A stretch of DNA of 11,129 bases, taken from the NCBI GenBank assembly GCA_003024985.2, contig PXIH01S0000038.1, one strand, 5' to 3'. Numbering within the stretch: position 1 is the stretch's first letter; each line of letters begins with the position of its first letter. This DNA comes from Euperipatoides rowelli. Taxonomy: Eukaryota > Onychophora > Udeonychophora > Euonychophora > Peripatopsidae. The position numbers and the translations under genes are program-made. The notes below the pieces were generated by a model that worked only from the letters and a program-made list of their open reading frames with translations, was not told the DNA's origin and ran no database searches. Positions 1 through 8,299 of the stretch are shown piece by piece.

Positions 1-1510
1 ATTTTAAATATTCCTGCAAGCAAGCGCTGCATATGTCTACTTTAGTTTAGTTTACCTTACCAAAAGGATTAATGCAGTAATTTTAAAATGTCAGTCTTTG
101 TCAAGTAGTCTTCAATACATTTTTTTGCTTATTTTACTAATCAGAATTTCATCTTCACTTGCATCAAAATTGTTGCGTAAAAGCAGGTTAACTAACTGTT
201 TTATTATGATCGAGTTCTTTGCTGTTCAGAAATGGCTAACCTTGATCGTTTGTCTATAAAATTAAATGTTCACGTGATCAGGTACAAACCAAATTAACAA
301 ATTGCATTGAAAAAATCTAACGATGAACACGCCTTAAGAATTCTGGCTAATATAAATGGCGCCTACAACAAATCAGATGTGTGTTAGGAATTTTAGTAAT
401 AATAGTAATATGCTAACAAATGTTGTTCAATTTATTAAAAACAATGGCTAGAATAATTATTTGGCCATTAAATTTATTTTATAGCAAGATAAACAGAAAC
501 AACATAATAATATACTGTAAGTAGTCAAACTGTTTGAGTGATTTCAATCCAAGTAGTTTTAATTTTAAATGAAAAACGAACTTCAAGAATACTTTCAACA
601 TTAAAAAAAAACACACACAAGCACGGGTGGGCATCTAGTAGAAATTTTTACATGCTCGGACTTGATTTTTACATACAGTATGATCCAGTATCTCAGGCAT
701 AGGATTTGTTGAGCACTGATTTTCTTTACTAAAATATAATAAGATAAGTAGGTAGGTTATGGCTTGGAAATAAATTTGCCAATGTTTTTTAATTCCCTTC
801 TGTTTTGTATTCTAAACTTCAATAAAAAAAAACTGTACGGTTTTGTGCAGTTGCCTTGCCCCCCCCCCCCCTCAATTTGTCTATATTTGAATTTTAACCA
901 AATCCTTTGTTTTTTTTAGAACTTTTAACGAGATTTTACAAAAATAAAATTAGAAATGTCCAATCGCAAATTTTCATGACTTTTTTTAAATTTCTAGTCA
1001 CAAAATAAAAATTTTCAGTTGTGATTTGTTCGTTTAAAACACTATTGCCAACCGCTTGTTTTTCCATGTTCATGGAATCACACTAAAGTGAACAGTTTAA
1101 ACTTTTGTTTTAAATCGGCTTTTGCAAACTATGTTATATTTTCAAAGTAATGGTCTGAATTTATATATTGACAATGGGTTTAAGAACAAAATAATAAACT
1201 TTAATTAATACACCATAATGTAAAATTTAATTTAAAAATATTAAACAATCTTTCAGAAAATGACATCATGTGTCTTTTGACCATGCTCAAACTAAATTTT
1301 TTTTTTTTTAGAATGCAAAACTTTTAAAAAAAAAATTATTGGAAATAAAAATATAACCGGCACCTTTTTATGCTAAATATTTATGCATTAGATGCAAGTA
1401 TATACTGAATAGTGTGCCATATTTATATACAAACTATAGTAGTTAGGCACACTTTCAATCAAAACCCATCTTTAACTTTTGACCCCCTCCATTTCTTAAG
1501 AAAAAAAAAC
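1..1510. other. gene-free A/T-rich stretch
   Basis: I see no exon with supported splice sites on either strand. There are A- and T-runs, the poly-C tract, two TACAGTA/TACTGTA words, and a short inverted pair ttccatgttcatggaa near 1062. On the minus-strand gene model this would be downstream intron or beyond. Confidence 0.5.
859..871 (+). repeat. 13-nt poly-C tract
   Basis: An uninterrupted run of 13 C in an A/T-rich region. Its length is likely polymorphic and may be miscounted in assembly. Confidence 0.9.
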
Positions 1511-1566
1511 ACTGCTTGGTCACGACCCACAGTTTGAAAAAAAACTGTGGGTCATGACCAATCAGT
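1511..1566. repeat. foldback with 25-bp stem and 6-nt loop
   Basis: The left arm 1511-1535 (actgcttggtcacgacccac plus agttt) pairs with 1542-1566 (aaactgtgggtcatgaccaa plus tcagt), 23 of 25 positions matching, around a gaaaaa loop. It could be a tiny foldback element, a recombined inverted duplication, or a hairpin RNA. Related gggtcatg words recur at 1833 and 1861. Confidence 0.8.
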
Positions 1567-1966
1567 AGATAGAATATAAATTGGCAGTATACAATGCTAT
1601 AGAATAAAATTTTCAGTATACGGGAGTCAAGTCATTCTGTCAGTCGACTTGATAAATGAGAGATGTTTTCCTGTTTAAAATGGCCAAAACAAAGTTAAAA
1701 AGCTCAGTCTATTTAAGGTATTGAGGAGTAGGTAGGAATGAGTTTTATTACAAATTTTCTCAAGACATCAATTGCTAGTTTTTTTTTTTTTTAATTTAAT
1801 ATCTTGTTGTTTTTACTTCATCATGTGTGTGCTGGGTCATGATGGAAATTCTACTAATACTGGGTCATGGTCAGAAAACTTTGAAAACACTACCATACAC
1901 AACTTATATATTGTATAGAGTGTACTATGCTTTTATACAAGCTAGCTAGACATGGCATTCACCCGA

Positions 1967-2822
1967 CAGTTTGGAAAACTAATTTTAAAAAGTATTGAGC
2001 TACAACTAAAACTAACACTTGTAGAAAATAGTTAACTACAAACATAACTACATTGTTTTGAGAGTAGTTAACTACAACTATTTCACAAAAGTAATTTTTT
2101 TTTTAAAAAAAAAAATACTTTCTAAATCAGCATTTTGTAAAATAGATGTTTGCAACTACAGTACATCAAAATAAAAATACAGTATATACTGTATAAAGTC
2201 TATTAAAAACGTTTGATGCTGAATATTTAGCTAATACCGTAATAGTTTGTTTCTAAAAGGTTTGCCCTTAATCATGAAATTCTCCTTTATATTAATTTTA
2301 TAAAGGGCGAAATATTTAATGTAAATTTGCCAAGAAAGTACTACCGATACATTAGTATTCTCTTTACTTTATTTAAAGATACAATCTGTTCTTCATTCAT
2401 AATATTTGAGATTAATTAATGGCTTAAGAATTAAATGGGTTGTACTGTGTTTGATAATGCATGAGCACATCATCTGACATCATGTAAACATGATGTAGTG
2501 AAAACAGTAAAACTGTTCTTAAAACAATTTCTAGTTAGGTAATAGAAAAAAATACAAATTAGCCTTTAGATTGGATTTTTGCCTAAAAAAGTTATGTTAT
2601 GTTGGTTTTAGTTATCTGTTGTCTATTTGCAGAAAAAAACTAATTATTGGTTAGAGGGAATATAAAAGTAGTGAAAATATATCACTACAACTATATTTTA
2701 TTTTGTAGTGGATTGCAAATAAAACTAGTCTGCTGTAAATGTAGTGAAACTACTCAGTCACTACTCCAAAAAGTAGTGTGCTTGTAGTGGCACTACAAGT
2801 AGTGCACTACATCCGAACCCTG
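1967..2822. mobile_element. decayed putative hAT-type MITE rich in GTAGTG/CACTAC
   Basis: The right end, reverse complemented, begins CAGGGTTCGGATGTAGTGCA and continues with several GTAGTG/CACTAC blocks (2660-2813). The left flank (1967-2096) starts CAGTTTGGAAAACT and is dense in related GTAGTTAACTAC blocks. Candidate 8-bp flanks are tcacccga (1959-1966) and ccacctga (2823-2830), six of eight matching. It has no coding capacity. The right end is convincing; the left boundary is inferred from the weak terminal match and the imperfect flanks. The middle (about 2100-2640) is A/T-rich with no visible gene and could include a later insertion. Confidence 0.48.
2177..2194. repeat. perfect 18-bp palindrome with TACAGTA/TACTGTA
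   Basis: atacagtatatactgtat is self-complementary and joins one TACAGTA and one TACTGTA. It is the clearest copy of a word scattered through the whole window (others near 513, 674, 4805, 4865-4885, 6203-6214, 6251, 6635, 7142, 7778-7791, 8095, 8184-8204, 9810, 10489). Confidence 0.8.
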
Positions 2823-2830
2823 CCACCTGA

Positions 2831-3296
2831 TTCAACTAACCCCATCTATAAAAAAAAAATCTCAACTTTTTTTAAAAAAAAAAAAACAATTCTAAAAATA
2901 ATCAGAACACAAGGGGGCACCATATTTTTCAAAACCCAAGAAAGTCATGACACTGAACAAAAATGTTTTAAATGACACTAAATTTAAGAAGAAAAAAATA
3001 TGAGGGAAGACCCATTCTCAGATGAAACAAACTTCTTGAAAGAAATCCATATTCCTCACACAAGTGTCACATCACCTTACTTTAAAAAAAAAAAAAAAAA
3101 GTCAAATGTGCCAACTTGTAATATTAAAAGCTACTTGAAAGTTTGGATAAGCGACAAACAGAATTTTTGTTTATAGTGGAACTGTAAATTAATACTATAC
3201 GGTACTTCTGCAACTAACTTTAAAACAGATTGTATTTGGGCGTTTTATTTTTGCACTGATAATTTAATTACGGTAAATTGCCGAGCAACGATGCAT
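2831..3296. other. gene-free stretch between the MITE and the 65-bp array
   Basis: A/T-rich with A-runs at 2849-2886 and 3083-3100, and two intact TACGGTA words (3198, 3269). No exon is supported. Confidence 0.5.
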
Positions 3297-4007
3297 GCGC
3301 TCTTATGATTCATTTGGGGGAAAATGGGGGCTGGAGGAGGGGGCGCTCTTATTCGGCTTCATGCTAGTAAACCTTAGATTTACAACAATGCATTGCAAAA
3401 CTACCTGGCGCTCGTTTGGATAGAATCAGAATTCCTTAAAAAGATTGTTTTTCAAAACGGCGCCCTTGCTTTGACATGCTTCCCAAAACTTTAGGAAATT
3501 ATCTTGAAAATGACAATATGACTGATACACACTAAAACATGTCATCACACATCAAAAAAGATAGGCTGATAAATGTGCCAAGTAAGAGGTTGTCTAAGTT
3601 AAAACTTTCACTTTTTAATTTACAGGCTTCTTTCGTTCTATTTATGAGGATTCAACGTTATTCACAGAAGCTACATACTGATATCGTGGTTTTTTTCTAA
3701 ACGGCACGCTTGTATGGCTATGTGTCTGGATATTTATCTATATGACATAAAACACATAAAAATGATGTCACACATAATAATGTCAGATGGTGACATGAAA
3801 ATTTTTACACGGCGCTCTTGTTTGGATGCACTGTCCTGAACCTTAGATGAGGTAAAATGAAGCAAAAATCTAAAGTGGCGCTCGTTTGGATACACCTTGG
3901 ATTTCTTTAAGAGTGATAAAAAAAGTCAAAGTGCAGTGATGGCGCTCTTGTTAGGCACTGTTTACCTATGTTTTGCCGAGAAATAGGGAAGCTCTTGGTC
4001 GGCATTC
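3297..4007 (+). repeat. degenerate tandem array, about 65-bp period, GGCGCTCTTGTTTGG core
   Basis: Core copies start near 3297, 3342, 3407, 3459, 3703, 3811, 3877, 3941 and 3989. Examples are ggcgctcttgtttggatgca (3811), ggcgctcgtttggatagaat (3407) and ggcgctcgtttggatacacc (3877). Spacings are 45, 65, 52, 244, 108, 66, 64 and 48 bp, fitting a unit of roughly 50-65 bp with the larger gaps as two or four worn units. After the core several units carry a cctgaaccttagat-type stretch, then an A-rich tail. The cores are the most G+C-rich sequence in this part of the window. No open frame persists through the array, so it is not coding. Confidence 0.7.
3316..3343 (+). other. G-rich tract, possible G-quadruplex
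   Basis: Three runs of five G (3316-3320, 3326-3330, 3339-3343) with two GG pairs between the second and third lie within 28 nt of otherwise A/T-rich DNA. Only three runs reach three G, so a canonical three-tetrad fold needs a bulge or a GG run. It lies inside the 65-bp repeat array. Confidence 0.45.
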
Positions 4008-4422
4008 TACAGCAAGTCTTAATTTTTAAAAAACAATTTAACAAGTTTATTTTTAAATGCCAAAGAAATGTTATATAAATTAAGTGGAATAATTTGTAAA
4101 TTAATTATAAATAGAAAAAATATGACAAATCTGATATTTAAGATCCAGATTCCATTTTGAAAAGGCATTTCTTGCCAGTTTTTTTTATTCTGCTGAAATC
4201 AAAAATAGTAGTGAAATTTTGTAATTGCTATTAAAACCGAAAAACATCCGATAATAATTATTCTCATCTAAATTCTAAAGCCAAACAAGCAAAAACCAAA
4301 AAAAAAGAAAGGGTAGGAAAAACAGAATGATTTAAGCAGAATAAAAAGCAGCATTAATTGCTAATGATAAATGCTTTGCAGCAAGTAAAAATATTTTCAA
4401 TATTGAAAAACAATGAACTTAC
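4008..4422. other. gene-free stretch downstream of the microexon
   Basis: A/T-rich sequence on the far side of the microexon donor. It should be the start of the next intron of the minus-strand gene. No further exon is seen. Confidence 0.45.
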
Positions 4423-4455
4423 CTCCACTCCCACTACTAAGCTGTCCAGGAGAGT
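4423..4455 (-). CDS. 33-nt microexon, Ser/Gly-rich, same minus-strand gene
   Basis: This is a minus-strand microexon. The acceptor is a TCTCTCTCTTAG tract (plus-strand agagagaga) and the donor is GGAG|GTAAGT, a near-perfect consensus. Exon length is 33 nt, a multiple of three. Taking the single G carried over from the exon at 8300-8380, it reads D-SPGQLSSGSG and leaves one G for the next exon, so both introns are phase 1. The phase match with the upstream exon is the main reason for placing both in one gene. The product is Ser/Gly-rich and probably disordered; no domain can be assigned. Frame-preserving microexons of this size in animals are often alternatively spliced, frequently in neurons, but that is inference here. 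The next downstream exon is not found between 1 and 4422. A chance match of both splice sites and phase is possible but unlikely. Confidence 0.62.
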
Positions 4456-5107
4456 CTAAGAGAGAGAGAAAAACAGTGAAGAAATCAAATGATAAAATTT
4501 TGTCCAAATTTATTTAAAAAATCAATTAATTAAAACATATTTCTTTATTACACATAACCATGGTATAAGACCAAGTACAGCTATTGTAGAAAGAAAAGAA
4601 AAGAACAATAATAAAGAGAAAAAAACAATAACAGAGAAGAAAAAAGCAATAGAAAAAGCAAACTACATTTAGTATATACTTGGTAATTACATTGTACACT
4701 TTTAATGGTGTCTAAATCTCAGTGCAATAGAGATGTAGGCTATAGTAAATTTGTTGCACAGAACATTGTAGACATATCATTGTTGAATAACACCAAGTCA
4801 AAGATACAGTATAATACATGTGAACCAATCTTGATGAATGCAGCAGAATCGTAATTATCACAATTACTGTACTGTATATACTGTAGATTCTAAGTTATAA
4901 AAATGTATACTATTTTTAACATTATTTATGTTGCAGAGTAGCCTAACTTTAATGATGTTGAACAATCTCGCACCAAAAGGATTATTAAACATTGGAAATA
5001 CCTCTATTGTTCGATCAATACTCACACACAAAAAATAATTTAAAGATGGTTTATGAAAATCCCCATGAGGTGGATATAAGATTAGTATACCCTCTATCTA
5101 GGATATA

Positions 5108-5115
5108 CCCTAGAG
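5108..5115. repeat. left 8-bp target site duplication of the hAT element
   Basis: ccctagag lies directly before the terminal CAGGGG and is identical to the copy at 5860-5867. Confidence 0.85.
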
Positions 5116-5384
5116 CAGGGGTTCCCAACCGTACCCACGGACACCATGGCGGCCATCAACCAAATTATGTGTGCCCACCATTGTTCGAACATGAAACAAA
5201 GGCTTGTCCGCATTAACTTGGCAGTGCCCTATTAATTTAGATTGTGAGTGGTTAGGCAACCAATTTTAGGCAGTTGTTTATTTGTAAATCATCCTCTTTA
5301 ATTCCACCTTTTGTGCCAAGTTAACGTGGACGAACTTGAGTGAAATGCACAGGAGACGTTAAAACTCACAGATTTTATATTCAT

Positions 5385-5427
5385 TTACCGCGTTTTTGAC
5401 ATTGCGCATATATTTTCGTCATTACGG
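5385..5427 (+). repeat. internal direct repeat of the hAT element, copy 1
   Basis: It reads ttaccgcgtttttgacattg, then cgcatatattttcgtcattacgg. It matches 5740-5783 closely (ctaccacatttttgacatct, then gcgcatatatttttgtcattatgg). Most differences are C/T or G/A, several of them at CpG sites. The gacgaa-ttgagt stretches upstream of each copy also match, so a larger internal duplication is likely. Confidence 0.7.
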
Positions 5428-5739
5428 TTAATTGACCGAAAATTGGATCAAACTTCTCGAAATCAATCAAAAATGATTATTTCACCCCTTCATCATCATA
5501 GGGTTGGGTAAAAGTGGGTTTAATACGTAGTTGGAGTTAGGGTTCAGGGTTATGGTAAAGTTAGGACTCTAAATACCAAAAATAAAGCTGCTAGCCATCT
5601 TATTGTACATGCACAATTGACTAAATTTAATATAAAATCTGCCGGGTTTAACCTCTCGTCAATGCATGCAGATGGACGAATTGAGTAATGAAGGGGATAG
5701 TTAGAGAATTGTCTAAATACAAGCGATACAATCCAGATT

Positions 5740-5783
5740 CTACCACATTTTTGACATCTGCGCATATATTTTTGTCATTATGG
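5740..5783 (+). repeat. internal direct repeat of the hAT element, copy 2
   Basis: This is the diverged second copy of 5385-5427. Where copy 1 has CpG (accgcg, ttcgtc, acgg), this copy has tccaca-type, tttgtc and atgg forms, as expected from deamination of methylated CpG. Confidence 0.7.
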
Positions 5784-5859
5784 AAAATATAGATGGTACT
5801 CGCCTCTCTACCGGTATTTTATAATGTGCTCTAGGGTACAAAAAGGTTGGAAACCACTG

Positions 5860-5867
5860 CCCTAGAG
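5860..5867. repeat. right 8-bp target site duplication of the hAT element
   Basis: ccctagag lies directly after the terminal CCACTG and is identical to the copy at 5108-5115. Confidence 0.85.
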
Positions 5868-6433
5868 CCTAATTTAGGGTCATTTTGTATTTGAGTCGTT
5901 GGTAAATTGAATAAATAATGACTATTTTTTTTTTCATTTTGAATTGTTAAAAAAAAGGTTTTTGGTTATGTATTAGCTTAAATAAATTTAAAAAAAAAAA
6001 AAAAAAGAAAAATCCTAGTGATGTCATTTTGATTTATTTTATAAAATTTGTGCCAAGTGACAATTTAAAATAACTTTAATAAAATCAACTTTTTTGTGAA
6101 GATTATTAACAAATAAATATAGTAGAAAATTTTTATTTTTTTTATTTACAGCCATAAAAGTGACTAAAAGGAAAAGTTGAAAAGCTTTTTTTCCTTTATA
6201 TATACAGTACAGTAAAAAATCTATATCCAGTATACACCATATAAAGTATATACTGTATGTAGTACAGGAACATCTCTCTAACATTTCAATGTATTCCTGA
6301 GGAAATTTAATACCGTACTCGATTTGAGTCATTTCGATTCGAGTTTAATATTTTAGGAACCAAACTACAACTCAAATTGAGCTGTGGTGTATTTCTATTT
6401 CTTTGATAAAGAAATATATGAAAATAAAATTTT
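5868..6433. other. gene-free intron stretch between hAT element and tandem repeat
   Basis: It carries A-runs (5991-6006), a TACAGTA/TACTGTA cluster at 6203-6257, an intact TACCGTA at 6311, and a set of inverted ctcgatttgag-like words at 6317-6380. A long minus-strand frame (6039-6332) is low-complexity and has no coding features. Confidence 0.5.
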
Positions 6434-6927
6434 CTAATTTTATGGGAATGAGATGATTTAGGGATTGGGACATTTTTTTTGTCCCGGGATGGACCAAATA
6501 TGTCGGTGGGCATATAGTGAAGTTTGTAACATCAGCATGACCAATGTAGATGAAACTAGGTTTAATAGGAACGAGAAGATTTATGGATTGGGGCATTTTT
6601 TTGTCCAGGGATGGACCAAATATGTCAGTGGACATACAGTATAGTGAAGTTTGTAGCATCAGCATGACCAATGTAGATGAAACTAGGTTTTATGGGAACA
6701 AGATGATTTAGGCATTAGGGCATTTTGGGGCCCGGGATGACCAAATATGTCATGGGCGTATAGTAAAGTTTGTAGCATCAGCATAACCAATGTACATGAA
6801 ACTAGATTTTATGGGAACAAGATGATTTAGGGATTGGGGCATATTGTCCCGGGATGGACCAAATATGTCAGTGGACATATAGTGAAGTTTATAGCATCAG
6901 CATGACCAATGTAGATGAAAACTAGGT
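6434..6927 (+). repeat. tandem repeat, four copies of a 119-127 bp unit
   Basis: Successive units can be anchored on agatgattta (or agaagattta) at 6451, 6574, 6701 and 6820, each followed by gattggggcat, a T-run of variable length, gtcccgggatggaccaaa, tatgtcagtggacatatag, and agcatgaccaatgtagatga. Units differ by substitutions, by the T-run, and by small indels; the array begins within a unit and stops after actaggta. The longer frames seen on the minus strand here are products of the repetition and not genes. It lies in the intron of the minus-strand gene. Confidence 0.9.
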
Positions 6928-8299
6928 ACACATATTGATATATTTTATAGGAAGATTTGATTAGAATTTGTGACAAAAGCATTGTAGGCTTAATATTGAC
7001 ACATTTCATCTAAATAAAATAAAAAGTTTGAAAATTTATTAGAAATGTTTTTAGCTACAATGCATAGAGTATATCGAGCCTGTGTATTACAATTTAATCC
7101 ATTTACTCGGATTTATTCATTATACGCTTTTGTAATAAATATACTGTATTATGATCTGCGCATTGTGAAGGGGACAAACACTAAGCAGACATTACATTTC
7201 CATACAATGGCAACACATTGACATTTTTTGCACTTTACATAACATTGCCACTAAGCTGTCGGCACATTATCGTATATATTTTTTCATCTAAAGAGGATTT
7301 ATAACGACTAAGATAAAATGAGCACAGCAGGGTATTAAATCATTACTAGACTGACATTGTAAAAGCCATGGCAATTCCATGCTTTCAACTTCTTAAGCAT
7401 TTCTTAAAACGAAAGTTGGGCAAAATCAGCTTATTAATGAAAGCGAGGCTGCTATGAAGCAAATGTTTTTCAGACTTTGTCAAGGGGAATCATGACTCTC
7501 TCCAAACTTTATTTCCTAGCCAATAGGTTAAAAATTTTGGTGCAATATTTTTTTTTAATTTATATTAAAAGTGGGTGGGCATTATTATTTAATCTAAGTT
7601 TTTGGCCCCGATTTGTTGATACTCCTTGAAAAGGGGAAGCAGACAGTTTATCTGAGATAACTTTGATGAAGAAAGGAGATTGGGGATGTATAGGGAGGAC
7701 TATCCCAATCCAACTATTTCATATTGTTTTGAATGAATAGAAATCAAGGTAAAAATTTACAGCAAATAATTTTAAAATACAGTATACAGTACATAAGGTG
7801 TTGTCACAAAATATAATAAAATTAACATTTTTTTTTTTAAATTTACAAAACTTATGAAATAATGTTTTTTTAATATACAAAATCAAGCATCAGAAATTTT
7901 AAAAATTACGGTGATAAAATTCTAGTTTTTGCTATAATTTTAATCTTCAAGCATGCACACAAAGGATTCTGGGACTAGACTGCCATTGAATAGTGTTTAA
8001 TAAATAAATAAAAATAAATATATTATTTACATCTATGAACTATAAAAATCTCTATACAAATTGCTAAAGCTTAATGAAAAGTTTTAATTTTTACTACTGT
8101 ATGACCAGACAAACTTCAAATAGACAACGTGGAAACCAAACTTTTTTTGTAAACCGAATATATGCTGTATATGTATATAATTATACAGTATTTGTTATAC
8201 AGTATATTTTAGGCCTATTGTAAATGGAGTAGTTGGTACATTTTGTATGTTGATATGTAATCAATGAAGAAATGAAATGCTTGTGACAAGTTCACTTGC
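6928..8299. other. gene-free intron stretch next to the 81-nt exon
   Basis: No exon is supported. TACAGTA/TACTGTA words occur at 7142, 7778, 7785, 8095, 8184 and 8198. A 36-codon open stretch at about 7631-7740 on the plus strand lacks a usable donor in frame. Confidence 0.5.

Larger units (their letters stand above)
5116..5859. mobile_element. non-autonomous hAT-type DNA transposon, 744 bp
   Basis: The left end reads CAGGGGTTCCCAACC and the right end, reverse complemented, reads CAGTGGTTTCCAACC. These are 15-bp terminal inverted repeats with two differences. The type CAGNGGTTCCCAACC is familiar from hAT (Charlie-like) elements. The element is flanked by a perfect 8-bp duplication, ccctagag, the size hAT transposases make. 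No transposase frame exists inside, so it depended on an autonomous relative. Internal structure includes an imperfect inverted pair (5203-5223 with 5314-5334) and a diverged direct repeat (5385-5427 with 5740-5783). A short TTAGGG-like stretch (gttagggttcagggtta) lies near 5537. It sits in the intron of the minus-strand gene. The intact duplication suggests a fairly young insertion, while the end mismatches argue for some age. Confidence 0.85.
4456..8299 (-). other. intron (GC-AG) of the minus-strand gene, about 3.8 kb
   Basis: This is the stretch between the two minus-strand exons, starting with GC at 8299-8298 and ending with TAG at 4458-4456. It holds a hAT-type element (5116-5859), a tandem repeat (6434-6927), several TACAGTA/TACTGTA words, and long A/T runs. 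I see no further exon with good splice sites. It is an intron only if the two exons belong to one transcript, which the shared phase supports. Confidence 0.5.

Noticed and set aside
2804-2819. tRNA B-box-like GGGTTCGGAT on the minus strand
   Set aside because: No A-box or cloverleaf is present at the right distance; it belongs to the MITE end.
2778-2975. Plus-strand frame of 65 codons
   Set aside because: It starts in the GTAGTG-rich MITE end and continues through A-runs coding for lysine and phenylalanine strings.
3297-4007. CRISPR-like appearance of regularly spaced cores
   Set aside because: The cores are too diverged, spacings vary, the host is evidently an animal, and intervening sequences are worn repeats.
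4992-5216. Plus-strand frame of 74 codons
   Set aside because: It crosses the hAT element boundary at 5116, so it is half intron and half transposon end.
5550-5765. Minus-strand frame of 71 codons
   Set aside because: It lies wholly inside the non-autonomous hAT element and resembles no transposase.
6039-6332. Minus-strand frame of 97 codons
   Set aside because: Composition is that of A/T-rich noncoding DNA, rich in Ile, Leu, Phe and Lys, with no family resemblance and no splice support.
6372-7009. Several minus-strand frames of 60-99 codons
   Set aside because: They run through the 120-bp tandem repeat, repeat the same peptide from unit to unit, and have no splice or start context; they are products of the repeat.
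7631-7740. Open stretch of 36 codons on the plus strand
   Set aside because: A stop (TAG at 7738) precedes the only donor-like site, aag|gtaaaa, and the peptide is not recognisable.
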